From Afipia sp049747295 (GTDB taxonomy: Bacteria; Pseudomonadota; Alphaproteobacteria; Rhizobiales; Xanthobacteraceae), in the NCBI RefSeq assembly GCF_049747295.1, contig NZ_JBMHJM010000001.1, positions 4,836,001-4,900,000 of the forward strand: a stretch of 64,000 nucleotides of DNA, read 5' to 3'. Positions 24,290 to 32,943 of the stretch are shown here, piece after piece; position 1 is the first letter of the stretch; each line of letters begins with the position of its first letter. The position numbers and the translations under genes were made by a program. The notes beneath the pieces were generated by a model. The model saw only the letters and a program-made list of their open reading frames with translations. It was not told the origin of the DNA and ran no database searches.

Positions 24290-25282
24290 GTGCAAATATC
24301 ATGGTGCCGGGCGGTTGCCCGGTGGTTCGTGCTGACTGCCCTGGCCGTTGTTGTCACGATCGACTATCCGTTGGCAGCTGATTATCCGACACGTCCGGTC
24401 AAACTTGTGGTGCCCTATGCCGCGGGTGGCCCGACCGACATTCTCGGGCGGGCGGTGGCGGAGTTTCTGTCCAAGGACCTGAAGCAATCCGTCGTCGTCG
24501 AGAATAAGCCCGGCGCGCAGGGTTCGATCGGGGCCGAGATGGTCGCCCATGCCGATGCGGATGGCTACACGCTGTTCGTGGCGTCCGGTTCGATCGTCAT
24601 GATCAATCCGATCCTCTACAAGAAACTGCCTTACGACCCGATCAAGGACTTCCGGATGCTGTCATTGATCACGCAGGTGCCCGTGGTCATGGAAGTCAAT
24701 CCCAAGATCCCGGTCAAGACCGTCGCCGAGTTCGTCGACTACGCAAAGAAGAACCCCGGCAAGATCAACTACGGATCGTCGGGCATCGGCAGCACGCTGC
24801 ATCTGGCAGCCGAGATGTTTAAGCACGAGGCGGGCGTCGACATGACGCATGTGCCTTACAAGGGCGTCGCGCCCGCACTGACCGATCTGCTATCGGGCCA
24901 GCTCGACGTGATGTTTGATACCATCAGCACGTCGCTGCCTCATATCAAGGCCGGCGCGCTCCGCCCGCTGGGCGTCACCACCCCGGAGCGGTTCGCCGAT
25001 CTGCCCGACGTGCCGACAATCGCCGAAAGCGGTTATCCCGGTTACCGCGTCATTGTCTGGTATGGAATTTCGGCGCCTGCGAAGCTGCCGGACGATATCG
25101 CCCAGACGCTGACTGCCAGCCTGAACCGCGCGCTGAATGATCAGGCATTCCGTGCCTCGCTGGAGAAGATCGGATATGTGGTCTACCGGCCTCAAGGTCC
25201 GGAAGCGATCACGAAATTCATCGACGATGATCGTGACCGCTGGGTGCGCATCATCAAGGCACAGAAGATCACGATCGACTGA
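24290..25282 (+). CDS. Tripartite tricarboxylate transporter substrate-binding protein (TctC/Bug family)
   Basis: 330 residues from GTG 24290, preceded by GGGAGAG. A signal peptide (1-31) precedes the mature start near DYPTRPVKLVVPYAAGGPTD, the Bug-family ligand loop. Further signatures are GAQGSIGAEMVAHADADGYT, KINYGSSGIGSTLHLAAE and HVPYKGVAPALTDLLSGQLD, which form the two-lobed periplasmic binding fold. These proteins capture carboxylates or small organic acids. No TctA or TctB membrane partner follows, so it is one of the orphan Bug proteins common in this group. Ligand unknown. Confidence 0.93.
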   Translation: MQISWCRAVARWFVLTALAVVVTIDYPLAADYPTRPVKLVVPYAAGGPTDILGRAVAEFLSKDLKQSVVVENKPGAQGSIGAEMVAHADADGYTLFVASGSIVMINPILYKKLPYDPIKDFRMLSLITQVPVVMEVNPKIPVKTVAEFVDYAKKNPGKINYGSSGIGSTLHLAAEMFKHEAGVDMTHVPYKGVAPALTDLLSGQLDVMFDTISTSLPHIKAGALRPLGVTTPERFADLPDVPTIAESGYPGYRVIVWYGISAPAKLPDDIAQTLTASLNRALNDQAFRASLEKIGYVVYRPQGPEAITKFIDDDRDRWVRIIKAQKITID

Positions 25283-25300
25283 TAGGGAGATCGCTGGCGT

Positions 25301-25726
25301 CTACGTTGCCAGTGCCGCGATCAGCCGTGTGGCATGGTCTTCGAGCACCTTGACGTCTTCTTTGCGGGTCGCCGGCGGCAACAGCGCAACGCCGTCGACA
25401 CGCGGCATGACGTGCATATGAAGATGGAAGACGACCTGGCCGCCGGCCGTTTCGCTGAACTGCTGCAGCGTGATGCCATCAGCTTGAAATGCCTTCTTAC
25501 CGGCGATGGCGATCTTCTGCGCCACGCGCACCACATGCGCCAGATCGTCCGGCTTGATGTCGAGAATGTTGCGGGCCGGAGCTTTCGGGATCACCAGCGT
25601 ATGGCCTGGCGACCGCGGCATGATGTCGAGGAAGGAAAGGGTGTGCTCGTCCTCATGGACCTTATGACAGGGCAATTCGCCACGCAGGATCTTCGCGAAA
25701 ATGTTGTTGTTGTCATAGGTTGTCAT
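25301..25726 (-). CDS. HIT family nucleotide hydrolase
   Basis: 141 residues, the usual HIT length. The catalytic His triad is in VFHLHMHVMPR, and CHKVHEDEHTLSFLDIMPRSPGHTLVIPK is the typical N-terminal nucleotide-binding part. HIT proteins (HinT-like) hydrolyse purine nucleoside phosphoramidates or adenylated compounds in the cytoplasm. It is the last gene of a five-gene minus-strand run (ridA, GDPD, GNAT, FUSC, HIT), 83 bases after the FUSC gene. It ends 18 bases from the end of the convergent TctC-type gene. Substrate not determinable. Confidence 0.94.
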   Translation of the reverse strand: MTTYDNNNIFAKILRGELPCHKVHEDEHTLSFLDIMPRSPGHTLVIPKAPARNILDIKPDDLAHVVRVAQKIAIAGKKAFQADGITLQQFSETAGGQVVFHLHMHVMPRVDGVALLPPATRKEDVKVLEDHATRLIAALAT

Positions 25727-25809
25727 CAGTCATCCTCATCTCCGAATGTCGCGACAATCGCCGCCCGTGGGATGCGGGTCAAGCCGTGGTGCGCGCATGA
25801 CAGGGAGTG

Positions 25810-26901
25810 TCACAAAGGCGCTGCCTGTTCGGGCTTTCCGTCCGCAATCTCATTGATGCGGTCGGCGAGGTCGCCAAGGTCGCGGTGCAGGCGTTCCAGT
25901 GTGAAGGCCAGGCCGAACACGCGGCCGGCTGCATCGAAGTCGAGCGTCCGCGTGACGCCCGCCTGTCGCAATTTGTCGAACGCTTCGGTGAAAGCGATAT
26001 AAATTGCCGAGACGTTCTCGCGCGACACGGCCGTGCTATCGTTCAGTCCCGTTGCACAATGGCCGATGAATGCGGCTTCGGCGCGAAGCAGGTTCGCTGC
26101 CGCAGGCGCGAGGTTTGAGAGGATCGCCTCGGGAAGCGGCTTGTTCAGCACACTGCCGACATGGACGAGGTCGTTCCGTATTCTCCACAGCGTACGTGGA
26201 ATGGACGGTGGAATGGTGTGACTGGCAAGGCGCGACGCGCGCTCGCGTTCCGCATCTTTCATCGCCTGTTCTACCGACGTCAGTGCCTGTCGGAGGGCCG
26301 GATGTTCGTTCGAGGGCGGAAGCGCTTCGCCGCGCTCGATGGCATCGGCCTCGGATTGGAGCAGGTGCTGAATGCGCCTGAGCACTTCGACGGAGCGGGC
26401 GATCACCACGCCGTGCGAGCGGGCAGGGAAGATCAGGACCGTGGCCAGCACACCGATGACGCCGCCCAGTGCGATCTCAATGATCCGGTCGACGACAAAG
26501 GTGTGGACCGGAACTCCTGGCGGAGCGCTGAGCAGCATGATGGCGGCGGTCACAGGCGCGATCCGCAGTTGCGGGCGTACCGCTGCGCCCCAGACACCGA
26601 CGCCTGTCACAATCACGAGCGCGATGCCGAGGTTGACCGCGTTACCGTCGCGCACGGCTGCCGCGATCCCGCCAAGGATCGCGCCGGCGAGTGTCCCGAT
26701 CATGCGCTCGGTCGCAGCACCCAATGTCCCGCCGATCGAGCCCTGCATCACGATCAACACCGTGAAGATGGCCCAATAGCCCTGCTGCAGGTTGAGGAGC
26801 TTGTAAGCAACAAATGCGGCACCTGTCGCGACGATGACGCGAAAGGTCTGACGCAGCTCAGGCGCCCGTCGTGTCCAGAAGGTGTTCGGTTGCTCTGACA
26901 T
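25810..26901 (-). CDS. FUSC family (aromatic acid exporter-like) membrane protein
   Basis: 363 residues. The first 170 residues contain about six membrane helices: FRVIVATGAAFVAYKLLN, YWAIFTVLIVMQGS, GTLAGAILGGIAAAV, NLGIALVIVTGVGVW and IIEIALGGVIGVLATVLIF. A cytoplasmic helical domain follows (LRRIQHLLQSEADAIERGE onward). This is a half-size FUSC/fusaric-acid-resistance protein, a family that includes the AaeB efflux pump for aromatic carboxylic acids. No membrane-fusion partner is adjacent. Substrate unknown. Confidence 0.85.
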   Translation of the reverse strand: MSEQPNTFWTRRAPELRQTFRVIVATGAAFVAYKLLNLQQGYWAIFTVLIVMQGSIGGTLGAATERMIGTLAGAILGGIAAAVRDGNAVNLGIALVIVTGVGVWGAAVRPQLRIAPVTAAIMLLSAPPGVPVHTFVVDRIIEIALGGVIGVLATVLIFPARSHGVVIARSVEVLRRIQHLLQSEADAIERGEALPPSNEHPALRQALTSVEQAMKDAERERASRLASHTIPPSIPRTLWRIRNDLVHVGSVLNKPLPEAILSNLAPAAANLLRAEAAFIGHCATGLNDSTAVSRENVSAIYIAFTEAFDKLRQAGVTRTLDFDAAGRVFGLAFTLERLHRDLGDLADRINEIADGKPEQAAPL

Positions 26902-27026
26902 CGATCCGATGGTGTTGGTCTTTCGGCGGCCCGAAACAAAGAGGACGAGACGCGAGCTTAAGCGCGGGATGGCTCGCCGACAACGCGGTCTCTCTCAGCG
27001 CCTGACCAGGATGGAGGCGGCCTGCG

Positions 27027-28244
27027 TCACTCGTCTGTTTCGGTTTTCCGGAAGGGGCCGGCATCGGTGAGATCTTCGACCGCCTCCTGCACATAGGCCC
27101 GTTCGTGCTTGAGGTAGTCGCGGACGGCGCGGCGCAGGGCCGGGTCGGCGATGTAGTGGGCCGAGTAGGTGGTCTGCGGCAGGTAGCCGCGTGCGATCTT
27201 GTGTTCGCCCTGCGCGCCGGCCTCCACACGCGTCAGGCCGCGCTGGATGGCGAAGTCGATGGCCTGATAGTAGCAGACCTCGAAATGCAGGAACGGATGA
27301 TGCTCGATGGCGCCCCAGTGGCGGCCGAACAGCGCGTCCGATCCGATGAAGTTGATCGCGCCCGCGATCCACCTGCCGTCGCGTTTCGCCATCACCAACA
27401 GCACATCGTCGGCCATGGTCTCGCCGATCTGCTGATAGAACGCACGCGTCAAATAGGGGCGGCCCCATTTGCGTGAGCCGGTCTCCATGTAAAATTCGAA
27501 GAAGGCGTCCCATGCGTCCGGCGTGATGTCACGCCCGATCAGGTGATGAATGGTGATGCCGTTCGCCACGGCATCGCGCCGTTCGCGGCGGATGGCCTTG
27601 CGGTGACGCGAGGCCATCGTGCCGAGAAAGTCGTCGAACGTCGCGTAGCCTTCATTGCGCCAGTGAAACTGTCGGTCGGTCCGCTGCAGGAAGCCGTGCT
27701 CACCGAGAAATTCCCACTCATCCTCAGGCGCGAATGTCATGTGAACCGATGACGCATTCACAGCATCGCAAAGGCCGACAAGTCCGCCGGCCAAAGCCTT
27801 GCGGACGCGCGCTTGATCGACTCCGTCGCGCACCAGCAGGCGTCGCCCCGTGGCGGGGGTGAAGGGAACACTGGCCTGCAGTTTCGGATAGTAGCTGCCG
27901 CCGGCGCGTTCATAGGCGTCCGCCCAGCCATGGTCGAAGACGTATTCGCCCTGGGAATGGTTCTTCAGGTAGCACGGAACAACGCCGACGGCCTTGCCGT
28001 CCATGCGTGCCACCAGATGGCGCGCGCCCCAGCCGGTACGGGCGACCGCTGAGCCTGACTTTTCGAGGGCGGAGAAAAAGGCGTGCGATATGAAAGGGTT
28101 ATAGGCGTGATCTTGGGAGCATTGTTCAGCGTCGGGAACGGCCGAAACTTCGCGGGAAGGGTTGGCGCACGCGTCCCATTCGTCCGCTGTGATCTGGCCG
28201 ATCGAGGAAACTGCTTCGAGGGTGATGTCGGAGGAATCCGTCAA
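27027..28244 (-). CDS. GNAT-fold N-acyltransferase (DUF482, FemAB-like)
   Basis: 405 residues. The start codon appears to be TTG 28244: the in-frame region upstream offers no ATG, and the sequence from there (ITLEAVSSIGQITADEWDAC) begins like other family members. Blocks NPFISHAFFSALE, ARHLVARMDGKAVGVVPCYLK, SRHRKAIRRERR and GRHWGAIEHHPFLHFEVCYYQ are diagnostic for the COG3146/DUF482 family, a double-GNAT fold related to FemAB peptidoglycan acyltransferases. Actual substrate unknown. It lies in the ridA-to-HIT run between the GDPD and FUSC genes, with gaps of more than 100 bases on both sides. Confidence 0.85.
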   Translation of the reverse strand: MTDSSDITLEAVSSIGQITADEWDACANPSREVSAVPDAEQCSQDHAYNPFISHAFFSALEKSGSAVARTGWGARHLVARMDGKAVGVVPCYLKNHSQGEYVFDHGWADAYERAGGSYYPKLQASVPFTPATGRRLLVRDGVDQARVRKALAGGLVGLCDAVNASSVHMTFAPEDEWEFLGEHGFLQRTDRQFHWRNEGYATFDDFLGTMASRHRKAIRRERRDAVANGITIHHLIGRDITPDAWDAFFEFYMETGSRKWGRPYLTRAFYQQIGETMADDVLLVMAKRDGRWIAGAINFIGSDALFGRHWGAIEHHPFLHFEVCYYQAIDFAIQRGLTRVEAGAQGEHKIARGYLPQTTYSAHYIADPALRRAVRDYLKHERAYVQEAVEDLTDAGPFRKTETDE

Positions 28245-28359
28245 GGGGCAGGGGTACCGTGGCCGTGAGAAACGCGATGACGATCAGCACTATAGATCGT
28301 CGCTTGCACGGCTGACTTCAAGTGCAAAGCAGTTTTAAGTGACCGCATTGCGCCGTGGC

Positions 28360-29115
28360 TTAGTCCGGTACGAATCCTTCAAAGATCATCTGATCGGCGT
28401 GTTGGGTCGCGCGGGTGCGTTGCTCCGGGGTTCGCACGGTCCATGTCAACAGCGCGCAGCCAAAGACGTTGCGTGCGATCCAGGGCGCGGGCGCAGGCAG
28501 ATCGTTGACCCAGTACGCCACAAAATGCGGCCGGGTGCTGAGCGCGTGACGCAGGCCCATCATCCCGCGGATCTTCTCGGGAGGAAGCTGCTTCCACTCG
28601 CCATCTTCATAGTGGCGTTCGGCGACGATGCCGCGGGGGATAAAGGGCAGCAATTCGCGGATGGCCACAACCTGATCGGGATCGAAAGACATCGCGACGA
28701 CCGGATTGCGGTAGGACTCCAGAACCTGCGCCATGCGGCCGACCAGCTTGCGGTCCCCGTTGAAGCGGCTCTTGACCTCCAGCACCAAAGGGACGCGTCC
28801 ACCGACGCGTTCGCAGAGGTCGCTGAGCGTCATCATGCGTTCCGGTGTATGCTTGAACGCAACCTGCTTGAGTTCGTCCGCCGTGAGTGAGAGCAGTTCA
28901 CCGCTGCCTTGCGTGAGGCGGCCGAGCTCATAGTCATGGTGCACCATCGCTTCGCCGTCTGCAGAAAGCTGCAGATCGACTTCGATGGCGAAATTGCCGG
29001 CGATCGCGGCATCGATCGCCGACGGCATATTCTCGATGATGCCTTGCGCGCGATCGTGCAGGCCGCGGTGGGCAACTGGCCTTGCGGTCAACCAGTCGGG
29101 CGCTCGTGAGGCCAT
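28360..29115 (-). CDS. Glycerophosphodiester phosphodiesterase
   Basis: 251 residues from ATG 29115, five bases after the ridA stop. GDPDs hydrolyse glycerophosphodiesters from lipid turnover to glycerol-3-phosphate and an alcohol. Motifs: VAHRGLHD (catalytic His-Arg), FAIEVDLQLSADGEAMVHHD (metal Glu-x-Asp and second catalytic His), PLVLEVKSRF (metal Glu/Lys) and the C-terminal VAYWVND. There is no signal peptide, so it acts in the cytoplasm. The tight spacing to ridA suggests one transcript. An alternative TTG start at 29124 would overlap the ridA stop. Confidence 0.93.
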   Translation of the reverse strand: MASRAPDWLTARPVAHRGLHDRAQGIIENMPSAIDAAIAGNFAIEVDLQLSADGEAMVHHDYELGRLTQGSGELLSLTADELKQVAFKHTPERMMTLSDLCERVGGRVPLVLEVKSRFNGDRKLVGRMAQVLESYRNPVVAMSFDPDQVVAIRELLPFIPRGIVAERHYEDGEWKQLPPEKIRGMMGLRHALSTRPHFVAYWVNDLPAPAPWIARNVFGCALLTWTVRTPEQRTRATQHADQMIFEGFVPD

Positions 29116-29120
29116 CGGAA

Positions 29121-29588
29121 TCAAGACACCTCGAAGATTGCTTCAACTTCCACTGCAGCGTCGGAAGGAAGGGCGGCAACGCCAACCGTGGTGCGGGCAT
29201 GGCGGCCCTTGTCGCCGAAGACTTCGACCATCAGGTCAGATGCGCCGTTGAGCACCTTCGGTCCATCGAGGAAGTCGGGAGTGGCGTTGACGAAACCGCC
29301 GAGGCGCACCACGCGCACGACCTTATCGAGGTCGCCGAGAGCCATCTTGACCTGCGCCAGCAGGTTGATCGCACAGCCGCGAGCGGCGGCGACGCCTTGT
29401 TCCATCGTCACGCCGGCGCCCAGCTTGCCCTTGGCGATGAGCTTGCCTTCAGGACTGTTGCAAACCTGCCCGGAGACGAAGAGCAGATTCCCGGTGCGTA
29501 CAAATCCGACATAGTTCGCTACCGGAGCGTTGGGCTGATGCAGTGTGATGCCCATCGTGCTCAGTTTCTGCTCGATCGTTCCCGCCAT
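29121..29588 (-). CDS. RidA family enamine/imine deaminase
   Basis: 155 residues from ATG 29588 (MAGTIEQKLSTMGI), preceded by GAGGTC. Signatures of the YjgF/YER057c/UK114 family are RTGNLLFVSGQVCNSPEGKL, the CAINLLAQVKMALGDLDKV helix, FDGPK-like FLDGPKVLNGASDLM, and HARTTVGVAALPSDAAVEVEA with the conserved Arg. RidA removes reactive 2-aminoacrylate-type enamines; this longer paralogue type (about 155 residues) may act on other imines. It is the first gene of the minus-strand run and the composite repeat lies about 105 bases upstream. Confidence 0.93.
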   Translation of the reverse strand: MAGTIEQKLSTMGITLHQPNAPVANYVGFVRTGNLLFVSGQVCNSPEGKLIAKGKLGAGVTMEQGVAAARGCAINLLAQVKMALGDLDKVVRVVRLGGFVNATPDFLDGPKVLNGASDLMVEVFGDKGRHARTTVGVAALPSDAAVEVEAIFEVS

Positions 29589-29694
29589 ATTGACCTCAAT
29601 GCTCTGAAATGTTGACCCGATCGAACTGTGTCGGTTTCGCGCCGATTGTGGATCGGGGGAACCATATTTCGCCCATCGTGCCGGCACATGCAAG

Positions 29695-29861
29695 CTAGTG
29701 TGGTGGTTCAGAAGTTCGCTCGATTTTCCCAGCGGGTCCTTCCAGCGAACTTCTGAACCTAAATCACACTAGAATCATAAAGTTGCTAGTGTCCTTTCGA
29801 ATCCAAAGTTCGCTACGGAGCGTGCCGCACGATAGGGCGAACTTTGGATTCGGGACACTAG
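29695..29861 (-). repeat. Composite double-hairpin repeat, copy 4 (A-B orientation)
   Basis: Hairpin A (29695-29772) starts CTAGTGTGGTGG and ends CACACTAG; hairpin B (29786-29861) starts CTAGTGTCC and ends GGGACACTAG. The spacer is 13 bases (29773-29785). Read on the minus strand the order is B-spacer-A as in copies 2 and 5, and the spacer and both loops then match theirs. It lies between the divergent ridA and eipB genes. Confidence 0.92.
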
Positions 29862-29971
29862 CTAGCCATTGAGGTTTTCAGGGCTGACAGGATTCTGGAG
29901 CCAGGTCCGCCCCGGTTGCGGCGCAATGTTGCGACTATTATTGTTTCGAATCTTATCTTTAAGGAGATGTC

Positions 29972-30838
29972 ATGCGTCGCGCGCGCGGAATTTCAGCAAT
30001 TGGTTTGCCGGTCATGGTGTCTGTCATAATGCTCGCGCCGGGGGCGGGGCGGAGCGTGGCACACGCGGCGCCCAACGTGTCCTTTCTGGCGCATCAGGCC
30101 GTGTACGACCTGAGCCTGAAAAGGACCCGCGGCAACGCCAACGTCAACAGTGCGCGCGGGCGGATCCTGTACAACTTCTCCGGTAGCGCGTGTGAAGGGT
30201 ACACCACGGAATTCCGGCAGGTGTCGCAGCTCGATACAGGCGAAAACAAGACGACGCTGAGCGATTTGCATTCGATCAGCTGGGAGGACGGCGCGGGTAA
30301 GAAATATACCTTCAAGGTCGACACCCGCATGAATGAAGGCGATACCACTTCGGTGGATGGCGTCGCGGAGCGCAAAGGCAATACGGTCACGGTCAAGCTG
30401 AAGCAGCCGAAGGCGAAGACCTTCACCATTGAGGGAGCTGTATTCCCGACCGAGCAGGTGAAGCGGATCATCGAAGCCGCGCGTGAAGGCAAGTCGCTTC
30501 TCGAACTCGTCGTTTATGACGGGTCGGACGACGGCGAGAAGGTCTACAACACGCTCGCGGTGATCGGTCAGCCAATCCCCGGCGACAAGGCGCCCGCGGT
30601 GCCGGACGCCACGACCAACAACGACACCTTCAAGTCGCAGACGCGTTGGCCGGTCACGGTCAGCTATTACGACCGGGCGACGAAGCCCGCGTCTGGTGAG
30701 CAGACACCGGTCTATGCCATGTCATTCGAGCTTTATGAGGACGGCGTCTCCCGCGCGCTGACGCTGGACTACAACGACTTCGTCATTGCCGGTGCGATGG
30801 ACAAGATCGACATCAGACAAACCAAGCCCTGCAAATAG
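29972..30838 (+). CDS. eipB: Cell-envelope integrity protein EipB (DUF1849)
   Basis: 288 residues with an AAGGAGATG ribosome-binding site. A signal peptide (about 1-33) leads into a secreted all-beta protein: FLAHQAVYDLSLKRTRG, the TTEFRQVSQLDTGE strand pair, VFPTEQVKRIIEAA, and the C-terminal YAMSFELYEDGVSRAL. Cys74 (GSACEGY) and Cys287 (TKPCK) match the pair that forms the conserved disulfide in Brucella EipB, a periplasmic beta-spiral protein needed for envelope integrity. Its biochemical activity is unknown. Monocistronic and convergent with dinB. Confidence 0.88.
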   Translation: MRRARGISAIGLPVMVSVIMLAPGAGRSVAHAAPNVSFLAHQAVYDLSLKRTRGNANVNSARGRILYNFSGSACEGYTTEFRQVSQLDTGENKTTLSDLHSISWEDGAGKKYTFKVDTRMNEGDTTSVDGVAERKGNTVTVKLKQPKAKTFTIEGAVFPTEQVKRIIEAAREGKSLLELVVYDGSDDGEKVYNTLAVIGQPIPGDKAPAVPDATTNNDTFKSQTRWPVTVSYYDRATKPASGEQTPVYAMSFELYEDGVSRALTLDYNDFVIAGAMDKIDIRQTKPCK

Positions 30839-30866
30839 GGCCAAGCCCTACACGAATGCTTGGGGA

Positions 30867-32153
30867 TCACTCCGCCTTTGCGGGACCTTCGTAAGCAATG
30901 CCGCGGATAACAGCGGCATTGCCAAATTTCTTCCGTACACTGTCCATGGCGCGTTCGGCGTGCGCCGAGCGGCGATCGAGCAGATTCTGATCATCTGCTT
31001 CCGCTCCCGGCCGCAAGGCGCTGACGCCGGCGCCGATCAGGCGGAAGGCCGTGCCGTCGATCTCGCGGCTCAACATTTCGCGGGCCATGCCGAAGATACG
31101 ATTGGCAAGCTGTGTCGGCACCTGAATCGATTGCGAACGGGTGCGCTGGCGGAAGTCGGCGGTCTTGAGCTTCAGCGTGATGGTCGTACCGGAGAGATCG
31201 CCGCCCTTGAGGCGGTCTGAGACTTTTTCGCAGAGCCGCCACAAGATTTTTTCCAGTGTCGCGAAATCCCGCACGTCGGTTTCCAGCGTGGTCTCGTTGG
31301 AGATCGTTTTTGCGCCACGGTCGGGCACGACCTTGCGTTCATCCATGCCGCGCGCAAGTCGCCATAGCCGCCGTCCCTCGGGACCGAACTGCTTCATCAG
31401 GTCGGTCTCTTCCGCACGTTGCAGATCCTTGATCAGGCGGAACCCGCGTTGCGACAATTTTTCCTGTGAGGCGGGGCCGACGCCATAGATGAAGCCGACA
31501 GGCTTGTCAGCCATCATTGCGGTCGCTTCCTCCGGATCGATGGCTGCGAAGCCGCGCGGCTTGTCGAGATCGGAGGCCATCTTGGCCAAGAACTTGTTCA
31601 CTGACAGTCCGACCGAGATGGTGATGCCAATATCGCGTTCAATCTGGGTTGCGAAGCGTGCCAGCACCTTGGCCGGGATCATGCCGTGTAGAAGCTCGGT
31701 CCCGCTCAAGTCGAGGAACGCTTCGTCGATGGACAGCGGTTCGACCAGCGGCGTGAGCGCCAGCATCGCATGGCGGACTTCACGGCCGACGCGAACATAC
31801 TTGGCCATATCGGGCCGCACGACGACGGCGTCGGGACAGAGGTCGAGCGCCTTGAACATCGGCATCGCCGAGCGCACCCCATAGGTGCGCGCGATGTAGC
31901 AGGCCGCGGAGACCACGCCGCGCTTGCCGCCGCCGATGATGACCGGCTTGTCGGCGATGTCCGGATTGTCGCGCTTCTCGACGGTGGCGTAGAAGGCGTC
32001 ACAATCGATATGGGCGAGGCTCAGCGCGCGCAGTGTGCGGTGTCGGACAAGACGGGGTGAGCCGCAGGCATGGCAACGCATGGATCGTGCCGTGGCGTCG
32101 GTAAGACAGTCACGGCAGAACGCTTGCGGAGCGTCTGCGGGCCGGTCGGTCAA
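30867..32153 (-). CDS. dinB: DNA polymerase IV with N-terminal zinc ribbon
   Basis: 428-residue Y-family translesion polymerase. Catalytic acidic motifs are HIDCDAFYATVE and PLSIDEAFLDLSG; SVGLSVNKFLAKMASDLDKP is the conserved finger/thumb stretch, GVGPASQEKL the HhH, and the little-finger domain begins near TISNETTLETD. Before the polymerase fold lies an extra 38-residue leader with C13-x2-C16 and C27-x2-C30, a small zinc ribbon seen in some rhizobial DinB proteins but not in E. coli. A beta-clamp peptide at the very C-terminus is not obvious. The DUF3572 gene ends just upstream (5-base gap), so the two are probably cotranscribed. Confidence 0.94.
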   Translation of the reverse strand: MTDRPADAPQAFCRDCLTDATARSMRCHACGSPRLVRHRTLRALSLAHIDCDAFYATVEKRDNPDIADKPVIIGGGKRGVVSAACYIARTYGVRSAMPMFKALDLCPDAVVVRPDMAKYVRVGREVRHAMLALTPLVEPLSIDEAFLDLSGTELLHGMIPAKVLARFATQIERDIGITISVGLSVNKFLAKMASDLDKPRGFAAIDPEEATAMMADKPVGFIYGVGPASQEKLSQRGFRLIKDLQRAEETDLMKQFGPEGRRLWRLARGMDERKVVPDRGAKTISNETTLETDVRDFATLEKILWRLCEKVSDRLKGGDLSGTTITLKLKTADFRQRTRSQSIQVPTQLANRIFGMAREMLSREIDGTAFRLIGAGVSALRPGAEADDQNLLDRRSAHAERAMDSVRKKFGNAAVIRGIAYEGPAKAE

Positions 32154-32158
32154 GCGCG

Positions 32159-32443
32159 TTACTCCCAGCGCGGGTCCAGCACCTCGCGTGCGTTTGCGAT
32201 GGCCTCAGGGGTTAGCTGGGAGACCCCCGCAAACGCCTGCACCGTGGCGTCGTCACGCATGATGAAATCGAGAATGCCTGCCAGGAACTTCGGGTCAGAG
32301 GCCGAGGCCCGCAGGGTCTGTGGGCCGATCCCGGTCTCGGTCAGGAACATTCCCAGTCGCTCAGGATCCGACGCGAGGAAGGAGAGGGCCTGAATCGCAA
32401 CGATTTCAGCCACTTCCTGCGGGTTTGGTGAGCCCTTTTTCAT
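32159..32443 (-). CDS. DUF3572 family protein
   Basis: 94 residues. EVAEIVAIQALSFLASDPERLGMFL and the helical remainder (DPKFLAGILDFIMRDDATVQAF) match the DUF3572 family, small all-helical alphaproteobacterial proteins of unknown function usually found beside the divK/pleD or dinB genes. It ends five bases before the dinB start on the same strand and is divergent from divK, with 124 bases between the start codons. Codon use is ordinary. A role linked to cell-cycle or DNA-damage response would be guesswork. Confidence 0.85.
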   Translation of the reverse strand: MKKGSPNPQEVAEIVAIQALSFLASDPERLGMFLTETGIGPQTLRASASDPKFLAGILDFIMRDDATVQAFAGVSQLTPEAIANAREVLDPRWE

Positions 32444-32567
32444 CGAGAGTGTTTGCCTTTCCGTAACTTCTGGTCTCTATTTTAAGCCATCATGCCCGAG
32501 TCATCACGGCGTGGCGAATTCTATTGGATTTTTACTCGTACGGGCATTTTGGGGACGGGAGGGCAGG

Positions 32568-32933
32568 ATGGCGAAAACCGTCCTGATCGTGGAGGACAAC
32601 GAGCTCAATATGAAGCTCTTTCGCGATCTGTTGGAGGCCCATGGATATGCGACGGTCGGCACACGCAACGGAGTTGAAGCGGTGGGCCTTGCGCGCGCGC
32701 ATCGTCCTGATCTGATCCTGATGGATATCCAGCTTCCCGAAATTTCTGGCCTCGACGTCACACGCTCGATCAAGGCAGATGCTGAACTGCGCGCCATTCC
32801 AGTGGTCGCGGTGACGGCGTTTGCGATGAAGGGCGACGAAGAACGTATCCGCGAAGGCGGGTGCGAGGCCTATCTGTCCAAGCCGATTTCGGTCGGCAAG
32901 TTCATCGAGACCGTTCGGCGGTTCATCGGTTGA
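32568..32933 (+). CDS. divK: Single-domain response regulator DivK
   Basis: 121 residues from ATG 32568, after GGGAGGGCAGG. DivK is a stand-alone receiver that, when phosphorylated, controls the DivL/CckA/CtrA cell-cycle pathway. The receiver residues are present: Glu9-Asp10 acidic pair in IVEDNELNMKLF, phospho-acceptor Asp53 in LILMDIQLP, Thr in VVAVTAFAMKGD and Lys in LSKPISVGKF. There is no output domain. pleD follows after 10 bases, the conserved divK-pleD order of alphaproteobacteria, so the two are one operon. Confidence 0.97.
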   Translation: MAKTVLIVEDNELNMKLFRDLLEAHGYATVGTRNGVEAVGLARAHRPDLILMDIQLPEISGLDVTRSIKADAELRAIPVVAVTAFAMKGDEERIREGGCEAYLSKPISVGKFIETVRRFIG

Positions 32934-32943
32934 GGGAAGTGCT

